Below are positions 1-12,053 of a stretch of DNA of 42,087 nt, piece after piece (positions within the stretch are counted from its first letter, which is position 1; each line of letters begins with the position of its first letter). The notes under the pieces are model-generated. The model was not told the origin of the DNA. It made no database searches and saw only the letters and a list, made by a program, of their open reading frames with translations. Both the position numbers and the translations under genes were made by a program. Source of the stretch: Nemertoderma westbladi (taxonomy: Eukaryota > Xenacoelomorpha > Nemertodermatida > Nemertodermatidae); NCBI GenBank assembly GCA_032718475.1, contig JAUCBJ010003413.1:1-42087 (forward strand), read 5' to 3'.

Positions 1-154
1 ATTATATTAAATTAAACTATGAATGTTTCAATTATTATGAGGGGAACGTTAAAGCGTGGAATGCTATATAAAGGTAAAAAATAAAATAAATATTAATAAT
101 AATAATATAATTCAATATAGAAGTATCTATGTTTAGCCAGAACAAAGATCAGAA

Positions 155-376
155 GAATTCCAAGAATTATTGTTCGCTGCAAGCCATTTAATCTATTTAA
201 TAAATACACAAAATTCTAGAACGTGTTATTTATTATATGAGTTGGTTGGCAACAGTGGCATGCCGATACAATATCTATATTGCGTAGCTAATCATACATA
301 AACAAATTGTTCCAGAATAGTGTGTATTTATTAAATAGAATAAATGGCCTGCAGCGAACGATAATTTTTGCAATCT
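155..376. mobile_element. Foldback (inverted-repeat) MITE-like element
   Basis: Two arms of about 60-68 bp, at about 155-222 and 309-376, are reverse complements with a few mismatches; both contain the words ttcgctgca and tatttaataaatacaca. The spacer is about 86 bp and non-coding. I could not find a convincing target-site duplication, so the superfamily is undetermined. The long arms and short spacer fit a non-autonomous foldback or MITE element. Confidence 0.65.
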
Positions 377-1484
377 TTGAATGCCTATATCTCAGCTGTT
401 TCTCAACGAAATTCAGATATTGTTACATATTTGGAATCCTTGCAACGCAAGCTTTCTAATGTGAAAAATTTACGACTAATTTGAAGGAGAATGGGAATGA
501 TACGGATGGTGCGATTTCGCAAAAGACACTTTTTTAAAACGCTTATAAAAAAATTTAAAGGCGAATTCGAAAATTCAGGCTTCATGGTAACAACCACGGT
601 GAGTTGAACTAGTTGTGTTTCAAATTTCAAGCAATATGATAAAGAGTTGTAGAGAAATTTGGGGCGGGGGGGTGGGGGGGGGGGTGTCCGTGTCATCAGA
701 AAATGACACTATATTACGGGTCGTCATGGTGTATATCGGTACTATAAAAGGGCTTTATTTAAACGTCCGCTAAAAATTTGCTATTTTTTCACCCCCACCC
801 CGTTCCCCCTCCCTCCTGCCCTCGACAATAGCATCATAACTTCTTAATATACGATGATCAGCTAAGATTGCTACAATCACCGTAGTCCAACTTACGATCC
901 ATTTAGAGTTACGACGGACGTAAATTTAAAACTGTTTCATTCATACGGGCCATTTCGTTATAGCGTTGTATGTACTTTAACTTTGTACTAGTTTATATAA
1001 ATTAACAAGAAGATTACGCACTAAGAATATACAAAAGGAATCCACTGTTTCCTTTCCCCGTAAAGACGATATTTCTGTAAAGTTAGTATTATTATCTCGA
1101 GTGCTGCACGATTGTTCAACCAAAAATAAAAAAGGTGTTGAAAGGCTCTAGCATGGGAATAAGAATACATTTAAAAATGCAATGTATCTTATAGAATTAG
1201 AATGAGAAAAAATCTACAATGAAACATGGCATTATGACTCTTCATCAAAGCCTTGGCTTTGTATTTCGTTGACTACATATACCTGTCAAATTGGGCCATA
1301 AATTCTGCCATCTTTGGCCATTATGGCCATGGATTATCCCCTGACGATCTCTGCAAATTTCCAAATGGAATGCCTTGATCTCGTTTGCGATCCGACAACT
1401 ATCCGGGATCAGGAGTTATATAAAACAGCTAATCGCATATATACACTCTTCATTTTATTGATTTATATATATAATATGGAGACA
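377..1484. other. Gene-free AT-rich stretch with G- and C-rich tracts
   Basis: No reading frame here resembles a protein I know. It contains a G-rich tract at 661-684 and a C-rich pyrimidine block around 789-824 that could pair with each other. The rest looks like ordinary AT-rich intergenic DNA. Confidence 0.5.
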
Positions 1485-1509
1485 GGGGGGGGGGGGGGGG
1501 GGGGGGGGG
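1485..1509 (+). repeat. Poly(G) homopolymer, 25 bp
   Basis: An uninterrupted run of 25 G. It is one of eight G or C runs of about 17 bp or more in this window. Such tracts form quadruplexes and are often mis-sized by sequencing. Confidence 0.9.
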
Positions 1510-1554
1510 ACTGGACGCAAAACCCGCCTTGGCGAATTAATATCCCGCCTCAAT

Positions 1555-1670
1555 GTTAAATTCTCAATTTAGGGAAAGGAGCAGGTTACAGTGGCACGTT
1601 ATTTTAACCAAAACAATAAACTAAGCACAATAGAACAGGTTACAGTTTGATTTTTGAGAATAATCAGCTG
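1555..1670 (+). repeat. Dispersed repeat fragment carrying the aaccaaaacaataaac word
   Basis: The 16-mer aaccaaaacaataaac lies at 1606-1621 with flanking gcaggttacag words. The same combination occurs in the MITE at 30701-31091 and in the relic at 41262-41490. This copy has only one arm, so I read it as a diverged or truncated relic of that family. Confidence 0.5.
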
Positions 1671-1860
1671 TTATTTGCGTCGAATTTCCCCTGGAGAGGG
1701 ATGAGTTTCCCCCCCTATCTGATAATATGAATCGTCCGCTTTGTGTAGTGGTGACATTCTGGTCTTATAATCAGATGGTCCCAGTTCGGGAGCACTGTTT
1801 GCCAGCACTGGTTGGGCACCATCGTTGAGTGGTCGATAAATGGGAACCAACATACATTTG
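1670..1860 (+). mobile_element. tRNA-derived SINE-like fragment
   Basis: At 1733-1806 there is a degenerate tRNA-like fold. A box-A-like tgtgtagtggt lies at 1742-1752, an anticodon-arm-like hairpin (tctgg ... tcaga) around 1757-1775, and a T-arm-like agttcgggagc at 1783-1793. Next comes a body ending in ataaatgggaacc (1836-1848). The box B is a poor match to the consensus, and conserved cloverleaf positions are damaged, so this is not a working tRNA gene. A tRNA-headed SINE of the type common in invertebrates is the best reading. The boundaries are approximate. Confidence 0.4.
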
Positions 1861-3219
1861 AAAAATCCTAGTGGAATGGTTTACTGTGGAAAATCACCCC
1901 ACACCCATGGTGGAGAACAGGCATTCCCGACCCTAAAAGAGTATCCCATTCATATATATGATATTCCTTTTCATATGCAGAATGAAATTGCTCTGTGCTT
2001 CTTTATTGCAGGTTTTGCTGCACTGGTGAACACACCAGGGTCGAGCGCCTATAAGGTTAATTTAACGAGCCATTCATTATCATCGTTTCGGTTGTCAATT
2101 CAATTAAATTAACAGGTTTCAACCTGATGATCAACAGAGAGATAGCGTGACATAGAGGAGAGATGTGATGAAATAACAAAGTGTTCAAGAATGGGTGACC
2201 GTGAGATCTGGGAACTACTACATTGGTGTATCTCAGTGAAAACAAGCCGATCATCATGAACCATCACTCAATTATCATTAGCATGGGATAACTAATGGTA
2301 TGGAAGAAATCGACCACTACATGCTTGTTTAGGTGATGGCATAATTTGCAAATAATCTGACCTTTTCAACGGCTGATGTTGAGCGATCAATGTAAGCTTA
2401 GCAAACTAGCATCGATTCTAAGATACATGGGCGTGGCGTGACAAGTTTTTCCAATGTAGGCATGTCAAATTCTAAAAGCACTTTGGGCATCGAGCTGCAA
2501 CCAAATTACTAAGATTGAATTAATGCTTTAGAATTTTATGACATTTATCAGCCTCAGGGGCCCACTTTATTTCGCCCGTATCTCGATGAGTTTATCAGAT
2601 TGGATCCAAAAATGTCAAACACCTCTCCCTATGCAGCCCGATAATAGATGGTTTAATTAATTTAGCTACAGGTTCATGTCCATATCGGTAGTACAATACG
2701 AGGTTATTCCTTATCATTTTTGTCAGGACAATCAATTGCTAAGCATTGCATGAATTAACTGCCAACATGACCAATTCAAGTGTACTAGTACTGTCTGTAT
2801 TTATTATGTCGCGGTCAATTAATTTTTCAATTCATTGCCTTAATCAACAGAAATTGACATGACGTGCCATGCCATGAGATGAATATTTGTAAAATATATA
2901 TAATTCATTTTAATTACCTTTTGATATGTCATTCGATTTCAATTTCCATTTCATAGAAACCTTTTATCATAAGTTTCTCATTTCTGTAATACATGACTGA
3001 ACTTTATTGATTCCACACAACCGTATTGTCGGTCTACAAATACTCAGTCCTCTATGTACCGTACATTAGGGTGTCATTTAAAGTAATACTGTAATGTTGG
3101 CATGGCAGTTATGTATAGCATTGTATAGGGGACTTGCTTTGTATGTCACATTCACAGACAAGCCTCCTTGAAAGAATCAATGAAAATTAGTTAATGGTTA
3201 TTATATAAATACTGTTGTA
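1861..3219. other. Gene-free stretch
   Basis: I see no convincing coding frame, RNA gene or tandem array here. The short open frames have no similarity I recognise and no codon bias. It may hold non-coding host sequence or very old repeats. Confidence 0.4.
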
Positions 3220-3227
3220 TATTTTAT

Positions 3228-3506
3228 CGCCCATGTGAAGAATACCAGGATTTCACTTTTCGGTCGACTTTTTATTGGAATTTTATATATGAATATTTTT
3301 TATTTTTTTTTAATTTATCTTTATTAAGTGTTTTATAGCGCTTATTTATGTCTTATATCATGTACAAATACTAATTCGTTTATTGTTTTGGTTAAATTCA
3401 GCCCTTCTGTAACCTGTGTTTTTGGTGAAAACCTGGTATTCTTCACATGGGGGTAACTGCAAAGTGAAATATAACGGCATAAAGTCTGGTATTCTTCACA
3501 TGGGCC
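3228..3506. mobile_element. hAT-like MITE with 8-bp target duplication
   Basis: The terminal inverted repeat gcccatgtgaagaatacca begins the element and recurs reverse-complemented at its right end (about 3485-3506). A further inverted copy lies at about 3431-3452. The perfect 8-bp direct repeat tattttat sits on both sides (3220-3227 and 3507-3514). An 8-bp duplication is the hallmark of hAT transposons. The 279-bp body has no transposase, so it is non-autonomous. The duplication is AT-rich and so a little less compelling than a mixed sequence. Confidence 0.65.
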
Positions 3507-3514
3507 TATTTTAT

Positions 3515-5008
3515 TTATATTCTGTTATTTTTTCCAGGGCACAATTTACAAAATTAGTGGTATCGAAACTTGTTGTTTGGTCAAAAATAAAAATTGAAAT
3601 TTGCCAATATTAGCAACATGCGGAATTTTTTAACGTGTATGAGTCGACACCGAAACACAAACCTCGGGGCGCTGTCTAAATTATTAATTTTAGGGGTGTC
3701 GCCTGGGGTTCGTAGTACAACCTGACTCGCTTTAATGTTGCCTCGTTTACTCAATGTTTCATAATCCATAAATCAATAGAAATCGACATGCTCTGCCCCA
3801 GCCTGTATGTGTATACCGGTATTACGGCCAGTATGTGCTGTAGGTTGTATTTCCTAATCATTGGTTATTGCATCTGCTAGCATTTAGTTTATCAAATCCC
3901 TACCCAGAATATTACAATATTTTTTCTAAAAATAACAAAAATAACTCTGAATTTTATTACACCCAGTACTTGTGTGGCCAGCAGGGCCGTGATCGCAGCT
4001 ACTGATGGTACTCATAAACATCGCACCATTATGCAAACATTATTTAATTTCACATTCCTAACTATATTGCTTTACAACAACAATGATGTTTCGATAGTTA
4101 GATAATGTAGCACACGTATTATTGTATCAGTGCGATATAGTCTTTAAAACCACAAGGAACTTGCGCAGTGTCTGTGCAGGAACGAACTGTCTTATACACT
4201 AGCAATGTATAATACGTGGGTGTGTCAGTCTTTCTGCAATCTGGTATCTTATCATATATACCTTGTATTATTTATTATATTAGTCAAGGCAATTATGCCA
4301 GCATTGACTCATGAATGAGGTAATTTAGATGTCTCTCATCTGCCCTTGGGATAAAATATGATGTGTATCGACCTCGATTACCTTACATCAGACGCTACAG
4401 AACGCGGCAACACTATTCGAAAAATGTATCAAGTCGAATACGCAGATACGTTCTTTTTAGTTATCACCGAACACACACGGAATGATGATTGATGTTACCA
4501 CAACTACACCAAATGTTGTCGCTAATGTATTCAAATATAATTCATCATTCAAATATAGTATATCAATGCACAAAAACAATGACTACTGTACATTGCAGTT
4601 CGAATGAGCTCCATCTACATTAACTTATATTACTACAACTTTGCAATACTCGGTAAATTCCAAGTCAATATCGAAGTTAATTTTAAGAACTCCATGATCA
4701 TAATACATGACGTGTATCTCTCACATTATTCTTCAACAACTCGAAATCCTACTTGATGGATTTCAATGACCCACTTACAGTTAATATTATAAAAAAGGTT
4801 ATCAAAGATATCAGAGGTTGGTATACTAAATAGAAAGCCCACATTGTTACCATTAGATCATGCGGCTGCTTGTGCTTCGTCTAAGAATTGAAAATGAATA
4901 TTTCTAATTGACGTTTAATTGACGATTTCTAATTAAGTAAACTTTTAACTAAAATATGTGACTTAGAGGAAGTATGGGAAAGTTGGCGGAATGTATCCTG
5001 CAAGTAAT
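3515..5008. other. Gene-free AT-rich stretch
   Basis: No supported gene or repeat. Open frames are short and look random. Confidence 0.4.
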
Positions 5009-5171
5009 GACAGGGGCTATAAAGACCCAGGGGCGATAAAGACTCGGGGGCTATAAAGACCCAGGGGCGATAAGTTCTTAAAAACTCAAAACAGGGCAGG
5101 GGGGCGATAAGTCCCCAACAAAAATGTAATTTATTGGTGCGATAAAGGTCCAGGGGCGATAAGGTCCTGCT
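5009..5171 (+). repeat. Degenerate short tandem repeat (aggggcgataaagaccc)
   Basis: About eight degenerate copies of a 16-18 bp unit built on ggggcgataaagaccc, some with gctataaag in place of gcgataaag. The first four are contiguous and the later ones are separated by spacers. It is non-coding. Confidence 0.75.
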
Positions 5172-6554
5172 TCGTGCTGAAACATGGCAGTAGTCGAGCA
5201 GTGTGTAATAATTAAATAACGCATGCTCTTCTAATTTAGTTTAAAGGATTATAATTCTTACATTATTGGTATAGAAGAAGCATGTAGCAAGTTATCGACC
5301 TAGAGATTATCTGCAAATAAATTGATGAAATAATTATTTCCTCCAACAATCTGGAATACGTAACAATGTCCACTGTACCACATCCGAATTTATTTACTTA
5401 CATGATGGGCTTTCTCATTGAGCAAATTTGGTCGATTCTGATAGAATTATGTATTTCGGCTGTATTTTTGGTTTTACTTTATTTTTTAAAATTAGTATTA
5501 CTTTTTGTGCGTTCGTATAATAAAATGCCAACACATTATTTTTCCCCTAAGGAATATTCCATAGATGAAGGATAAAAGGGCAACAAAACAGATAAATTGA
5601 ACAACAAATTACATTTGTTTTCAGTGTTGCAAACTCCCCTAAGATATTTGCTTCATGTTTATTGCGAATTCATCCCTCCTGGACATTTTGACAAAAACAT
5701 GTATAATCAAAAATAATGTCACATGGCTCAGCAAACAATCCATTAATAACCATACAGCTGCGGGCAATCCCATGTACGGCCGAGAGGATCTGCCGTGATA
5801 GAACTATTCTTGATATTTTTACCACAGGGAAGTAATTGCATGTTCGTATTTCCAGATATAATTATCGGATTTTATATGTTGGATAGGAAGCAGCCCGCGA
5901 CGTACGAATCTCATGAGCTTCACTCTTTGGAGCATGGCTGTTAATCCTGCCAATTCCCCCCCCCCCCCCCCCCATCCTTCCTGTTAGCGAATTTACCTTG
6001 GTGGAACTCCCACAATCCCACATACCGAGCCTTCATTTATGCAACCTCACAATAATCACAGTAGAAATAACAGTACTAACCAGTCAGCCTACTGCAATCC
6101 TCCTGCGGTTGTCTGTAGATAACGCTAGGTAGTACGTTCACCTCATAGCTCCACAGGTGGTGCTACGGAGGATTGACAAGATCTACTACTACAGAGGGTA
6201 TTTTTGTTGATGGCTATAAATAGCCTAAGTAACCAATGTATTATTATATATTCATAGAACAATCTCTCAGTGGTAACCACATCCAATATTCCATTTTGGC
6301 AGCAGGGGAATTGCATTAGTTATTCTAAATCGTGATTAGTCAAGGGCTAAATGTACTGATATTATTGCAGTAGAGAGCGATGACTAATGGTTATGCTTCA
6401 TTACTGCTTTCTTTCCAACCACAGAACAGCGGAAATAAGTTGTGACAGCTATCCGTTCCAAATCTAAGTACTGCCAAGAGAACACAATTCCGTATGGTTT
6501 AACATTAAGGAATTTTTCCAAGACACACTTTAGAGCCGGGACGAGACGCTTATA
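5171..6554. other. Stretch with no supported gene
   Basis: Apart from the 69-codon frame listed separately and a poly(C) run of 18 at 5956-5973, I see nothing here that I can name. Confidence 0.4.
5366..5575 (+). CDS. Possible small single-pass membrane peptide (69 aa)
   Basis: An ATG with A at -3 (acaATGt) opens a 69-residue frame. Residues about 14-48 are strongly hydrophobic (rich in I, L, V and F) and could span a membrane. They are followed by a polar tail that begins RSYNK and ends in IDEG. I do not recognise a family. AT-rich DNA makes hydrophobic frames easily, so this may be chance. No neighbouring gene, splice pattern or polyadenylation signal supports it clearly. Confidence 0.12.
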   Translation: MSTVPHPNLFTYMMGFLIEQIWSILIELCISAVFLVLLYFLKLVLLFVRSYNKMPTHYFSPKEYSIDEG

Positions 6555-6815
6555 GTCAAAGGTTCAACAAGGTCAAAGGTTCCACAGGGTGAAATGTACC
6601 ACAGGGTCAAAAGTTCCACAGGGTCAAATGTTCCACAGTGTCAAAAGTTCCACAGGGTCAAAGGTTCCACAGGCAGGGTCAAAGGTTTCAGAGGGTCAAA
6701 TGTTCCACAGGGACAAAGGTTACACAGTGCCAAAGGTTCCACAGGGTTAAAAGTTCCACAAGGTCAAAGGTTTAACTGGGTCAAAGGATCCACAGGGCCA
6801 AAGGTTCCACAGGGT
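6555..6815 (+). repeat. 17-bp minisatellite (caaaggttccacagggt)
   Basis: About 15 copies of a 17-bp unit with consensus caaaggttccacagggt, with point variants and one small insertion near 6670. A frame stays open through it only because no stop arises in any phase of the unit. It is not a gene. The core gttccacagggt resembles gttccatagggt of the next array in its inverted orientation. Confidence 0.9.
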
Positions 6816-6944
6816 GGGAACATGTGGCAGCAGGTGGGAGGAAACGTGGAAATCAATACTATACTTAATGAGGATAAATTGGGAATTTATATTGGTTTTG
6901 AAACAGAAGAAATAACTGAGATATGGAGCCAGCAGCCATTTCTG

Positions 6945-7049
6945 CATATGGTATACTTCAGAGCTCGGAGGGAGACACAGAATCATTTGAAGTTCCATAG
7001 GGTGTCCTTCAGGGGAGACTTAGAATCCTTTGAAGTTCCATAGGGTGTC
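6945..7049 (-). repeat. Inverted leading copies of the 52/44-bp minisatellite
   Basis: About two copies of the minisatellite unit lie here in the opposite orientation to the main array. They read gaagttccatagggtgtcc on the plus strand. At about 7049/7050 the orientation switches abruptly, giving a head-to-head junction that can fold into a hairpin. Confidence 0.85.
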
Positions 7050-8829
7050 ATTCTAAGTCTCCCTCTAAAGGACAACCCTATGGAACTTCAAATGATTATG
7101 TGTCTCCCTCTGAGCTCTGAAGGACAACCCTATGGAACTTCAAATGATTATGTGTCTCCCTCTGAGCTCTGAAGGACAACCCTATGGAACTTCAAATGAT
7201 TCTAAGTCTCCCTCTAAAGGACAACCCTATGGAACTTCAAATGAATATGTGTCTCCCTCTGGGCTCTGAAGGACAACCCTATGGAACTTCAAATGATTAT
7301 GTGTCTCCCTCTGAGTTCTGAAGGACAACCCTATGGAACTTCAAATGATTATGTGTCTCCCTCTGAGCTCTGAAGGACAACCCTATGGAACTTCAAATGA
7401 TTATGTGTCTCCCTCTGAGCTCTGAAGGACAACCCTATGGAACTTCAAATGATTATGTGTCTCCCTCTGAGCTCTGAAGGACAACCATATGGAACTTCAA
7501 ATGAATATGTGTCTCCCTCTGAGCTCTGAAGGACACCATATGGAACTTCAAATGATTATGTGTCTCCCTCTGAGCTCTGAAGGTCAACCATATGGAACTT
7601 CAAATGATTATGTGTCTCCCTCTGAGCTCTGAAGGACAACCCTATGGAACTTCAAATGATTCTAAGTCTCCCTCTAAAGGACAACCCTATGGGACTTCAA
7701 ATGAATATGTGTCTCCCTCTGAGCTCTGAAGGACAACCATATGGAACTTCAAATGATTATGTGTCTCCCTCTGAACTCTGAAGGACAACCATATGGAACT
7801 TCAAATGATTATGTGTCTCCCTCTGAGCTCTGAAGGACACCATATGGAACTTCAAATGATTATGTGTCTCCCTCTGAGCTCTGAAGGACAACCATATGGA
7901 ACTTCAAATGATTATGTGTGTCTCCCTCTGAGCTCTGAAGGACAGCCATATGGAACTTCAAATGAATATGTGTCTCCCTATGAGCTCTGAAGGACACCCT
8001 ATGGAACTTCAAATTATTATGTGTCTCCCTCTGAGCTCTGAAGGAGAACCATATGGAACTTCAAATGATTATGTGTCTCCCTCTGAGCTCTGAAGGACAA
8101 CCCTATGGAACTTCAAATGATTCTAAGTCTCCCTCTAAAGGACAACCCTATGGGACTTCAAATGATTATGTGTCTCCCTCTAAAGGACAACCCTATGGGA
8201 CTTCAAATGATTATGTGTCTCCCTCTGAGCTCTGAAGGACAACCATATGGAACTTCAAATGATTCTAAGTCTCCCTCTAAAGGACAACCCTATGGAACTT
8301 CAAATGATTATGTGACTCCCTCTGAGCTCTGAAGGACACCCTATGGAACTTCAAATGATTCTAAGTCTCCCTCTGAGCTCTGAAGGACAACCCTATGGAA
8401 CTTCAAATGATTCTAAGTCTCCCTCTAAAGGACAACCCTATGGGACTTCAAATGATTATGTGTCTCCCTCTAAAGGACAACCCTATGGGACTTCAAATGA
8501 TTATGTGTCTCTCTCTGAGCTCTGAAGGACAACCCTATGGAACTTCAAATGATTCTAAGTCTCCCTCTAAAGGACAACCCTATGGGACTTCAAATGATTA
8601 TGTGTCTCCCTCTGAGCTCTGAAGGACAACCCTATGGAACTTCAAATGATTATGTGTCTCCCTCTGAGCTCTGAAGGACAACCCTATGGGACTTCAAATG
8701 ATTATGTGTCTCCCTCTGAGCTCTGAAGGACAACCATATGGAACTTCAAATGATTATGTGTCTCCCTCTAAAGGACAACCCTATGGGACTTCAAATGATT
8801 ATGTGTCTCCCTCTAAAGGACAACCCTAT
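7050..8829 (+). repeat. 52/44-bp minisatellite, left block
   Basis: About 36 head-to-tail copies. The long unit (51-52 bp) contains cctatggaacttcaaatga, then ttatgtgtctccctctg and agctctgaaggac. The short unit (44 bp) has tctaagtctccctctaa in place of the last two. Long and short units are interspersed. The period is not a multiple of three, so open frames are short and rotate. The same array resumes in the same orientation at about 17725. Confidence 0.95.
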
Positions 8830-10163
8830 TGTAAAAGCTTCTGTGGGATATAACTGGCCCTTTTGCTTCGCAATCCAGTTTCCCCCCAGGCGCTGGAATA
8901 CTCTAAAAGGCTCTCTAACTATATATATATTCCCCTCGCCCGCAAGGTACCGTTATAGGTGTTTTAACGGACATAAAAGTCATTCTTCTATATACGTGCT
9001 TTGGAGGACATGGTAAGGCAAAAAACCCGCAATGCACCAAATACCCTTACACAGCTTAGCCTTGATGATTCAGATTGCGACATCTAACAGCTGGTTGCTG
9101 ACATGGAAACGGCCATTGGACACATGGTTCTTTGTTTAGCTTAAGCCAATCAGAGCGATTTTTTCTGTCGATGTGGAGATATTCGGCCGATCGTGCTAGT
9201 AGTGTTCAGTCTTACTGTTTTTTCTTGTTACTGTTGTGTTGTTTGTATCTAGGCCAGGAACACCGGCTCTAGAGTCAATTCGTTTTCATACTTTAGAAGA
9301 AACATTAGTAGGCTTAAATTATAGAGCGTATAACTGTTATCAACTCATAACAACTTGACTCAATCGGCACATACTGTTGTTTCATATCATATCTTAACCT
9401 ACCGTCTTAATGCTTTTACTGTTGTCATATTTTGTATTAGTTGGTTGAATATTATTTGGAGAACATTTATAAAGAACCCAAAATTCCCAATTTTCTTGAT
9501 ACACTACAGGTTAGAGAGACGGGTTATATATAGCGATTGCGACTTATATTGTTGTGTTTGTAGTGAATTTAATGCTATTTGATAAGCACTACATGAGTCC
9601 GTTGCTGTTCTCTTTATATATGATAAAATTCATTGACAGTCGGCAAATTAGTGAGCAGTATTGTGTGTTACCGGTAGTGTGCATGATTGTGACTGATAAC
9701 TAAGCATTTCCTAAAGAATGCGCCTCATATGTGAATCATAAGCCTTACCGACTTACCGTTGTGATTAGTATAAGTCATATCTCTGTTTACCTAGATAGAG
9801 CGCCACGTCCTAAAGGAACTGTTAATATTTCCCGAAAGTGAATAATATTAGTCAGAAATTATTTATTAACGATCAATCGAATAATACAGTAAGCTTACAC
9901 TGCAATAATAATCTAAGCCCTCAGAATCCAGTCTCCCGGGTATATCCAGCGGGTGAATGGACGCGCACTAGGCTGGCTTCTGCTAATGTTGTGTTTATTG
10001 GTATTAAATATTTGTCAACTTCTAAAGTCTATTTATAAACCAAAAGACATATAAATTTTGGCAGGTTAAACTGCTAAAGGTCTTCAAAAGCGCGTACAAT
10101 AACAGTTATTGTCTTTATTGCAGTAAGCAATAAAGTTGAAAGTACCGGTCGACCGGTAAACCT

Positions 10164-10293
10164 GAACCGGTACTTCTGTAGGTCAGTAGGCCCAACTGCC
10201 AGATACCGGTACTGCCGTAGGTCCGTAGGTCCAACTGCCAGAACCGGTACTTCTGTAGGTCCGTAGGCCCAACTGTCCTAACCGGTACTTCCA
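10164..10293 (+). repeat. 39-bp tandem repeat in the retrotransposon leader
   Basis: About 3.3 copies of a unit starting aaccggtacttctgtaggt and containing gtaggcccaactg. Copies differ by a few substitutions. It belongs to a region rich in the word accggtac. Confidence 0.8.
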
Positions 10294-11700
10294 GTATAAG
10301 TACATTAGTATTATTCGATTTTGATTATTGTATACCGGTAGGTCTTAGTATTTAATCAGGGACTGCAGCCCTGGTTCTTTATTGAGATTTTACTTATTTC
10401 TGTCGGTTTTATTTACATGTAAGTTAATATTGAGCTGAAGACGTGTAAGTCTGCTGTAAGTCAGATTGTTCAGATAATTGTAGGCCGGACTGTTGTTAGA
10501 TTGTTGTTGAGATTGGAGAGATTACGGCGTGTGTAGAGTTTGTCCGATAGAGTGCCAGTTAGTAAGTTGGGGCAGCCATAGCTGTAAGGTCAATCCCCTC
10601 TTAAAGAATAAGTCGTACTACCGTGTTAGAACGCATACTAACTAACCATTTTGGAATCTGCACGTACGGTAGTTTATTTAGGCTTGGTGGTAGTCTGCCA
10701 GCGTTTGGTTTGTATTTTGTTTGAGTATTCTGTACGGGTAGCGTAATATTTATTATTTAGAGTTTATGCGATTATTCGCAACATTCATGTCCCCAAGTTT
10801 ATTCCTACAGTAATTGTGTTTGTTACATATACCGTTATAGTTAAATTAACCCCGGTACTACACGGGCTGCTTGGCGTAGGAAAAGACTGGTGACTTTGTG
10901 CTCTGGTCACTCCAGCAGATGCCGTGGTTCTTTTAACTGTTCAAGTATATTTAACTACTGATTATTTGTTGTACCAGTACTTGTACCTAATTTAGGGTTT
11001 GGTGTACAGTGCTTTCCGAAAGTAATTAGTGTGTAGGCAGTATATTTGTGTTGTAAAGTGGTTAATAGGCACGTTGGATCTGGTAGTCCGCGGTAATTAA
11101 CTTCCAGGTAGGAACACTCCGTGATACATAACGTAGTACCTATAGCGATACGGCTATAGGTCGTCAGGCGGTGGTATTTTCCTATCTGGACAGTGCAATA
11201 TATTTACTACTACTTATTATTTTCAAATACCGTAGTACCCTGTCCGTTGTAATAACCAGAAATCTAACCCTTTGTTAGGCTGGTTTGTAGACTTCCTGTA
11301 AAATTACCCTAAAATTTCGTACGTAATATTTTTGTTGTGTTTAATTAGAGATTTAATCTCACCCGTATCGTAAGTAATTTGTAGTATTAAGTAACTTAGG
11401 TAAATTAGAATTATCTGTTTTAGTGTCCCATAGGTAGCACTTCACTGAGAGCGCACAGCTTCTGTGTAGTGACTCCCCCAAAAATAATAACATTTATTTC
11501 AAATATTGACAAAACCCCTTTAAACGGGTATATATCTATTATAAATCAACTCAAACGATTTATAAATAGTAGGCCTGCCATACAACAACTAGGTCTCAAT
11601 ATCAGTTGGACTACTGCTTAAATAACGGTAATAAAGTAAGTTAAATGTAACTAAGTAACCCTAAAATATTCAGAAATTCAATTATTCTAAAATAATTGAC

Positions 11701-11947
11701 ATACCAGTATTTACCATAGGCTTATTATATTTATTTCTATAAATTTGAGCTGAAATCATACCGGTACTCTGTAATTAATTCTAGTCCATAATTATACTTA
11801 TATATACTATCAGTGTAAGCTGTATACCGGTATTCACGATAGGCCTATTATATATTTATATATATTTGTGCTAAAATTATATACCGGTACTCTGTGACAA
11901 ACCTAGTTTACAATACTTATATATACTATAAGTGTATACCGGTATTC
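11701..11947 (+). repeat. About 120-bp tandem duplication upstream of gag
   Basis: Two diverged copies (11701-11823 and 11824-11936) share ataccagtattt/ataccggtattc starts, taggc-ttattatat, ataccggtactctgt and cttatatatactat. A partial third start lies at 11937. It is non-coding leader sequence. Confidence 0.7.
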
Positions 11948-12053
11948 TAATATACGGTAATAAATTAACGGTACTAGGCCAACGGTCATACTGAATTACT
12001 AGACTTGCTTTAACTGAAACTATAGCAGTAGACATTCAACTGTATAGCTAAAC

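Larger units (their letters stand above)
8830..12053 (+). mobile_element. Probable 5' LTR and leader of the BEL/Pao element
   Basis: The minisatellite ends at 8829 after ccctat, and unique sequence starting tgtaaaagc follows. A TG start is usual for an LTR, and gag begins at 12054, so this is probably 5' LTR plus leader. No second LTR survives for comparison, so the LTR end and primer-binding site cannot be placed. Inside are a 39-bp tandem repeat (10164-10293, about 3.3 copies) and a 113-123 bp tandem duplication (11701-11936). There is no supported host gene. A 3.2 kb LTR plus leader is long for the group, so other sequence may be included. Confidence 0.45.

Noticed and set aside
1733-1806. 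A functional tRNA gene
   Set aside because: The box B and several cloverleaf positions are degenerate, and SINE-like sequence continues downstream. A tRNA-derived SINE fits better.
6594-7043. A 149-codon open frame
   Set aside because: It runs through the 17-bp array and the inverted minisatellite copies. Its content is only the repeat unit read in rotating phases.
7793-9016. A series of overlapping MELQMI-type open frames in the left minisatellite
   Set aside because: They are products of the 52/44-bp repeat, whose period is not a multiple of three. They appear on both strands and have no independent coding signal.
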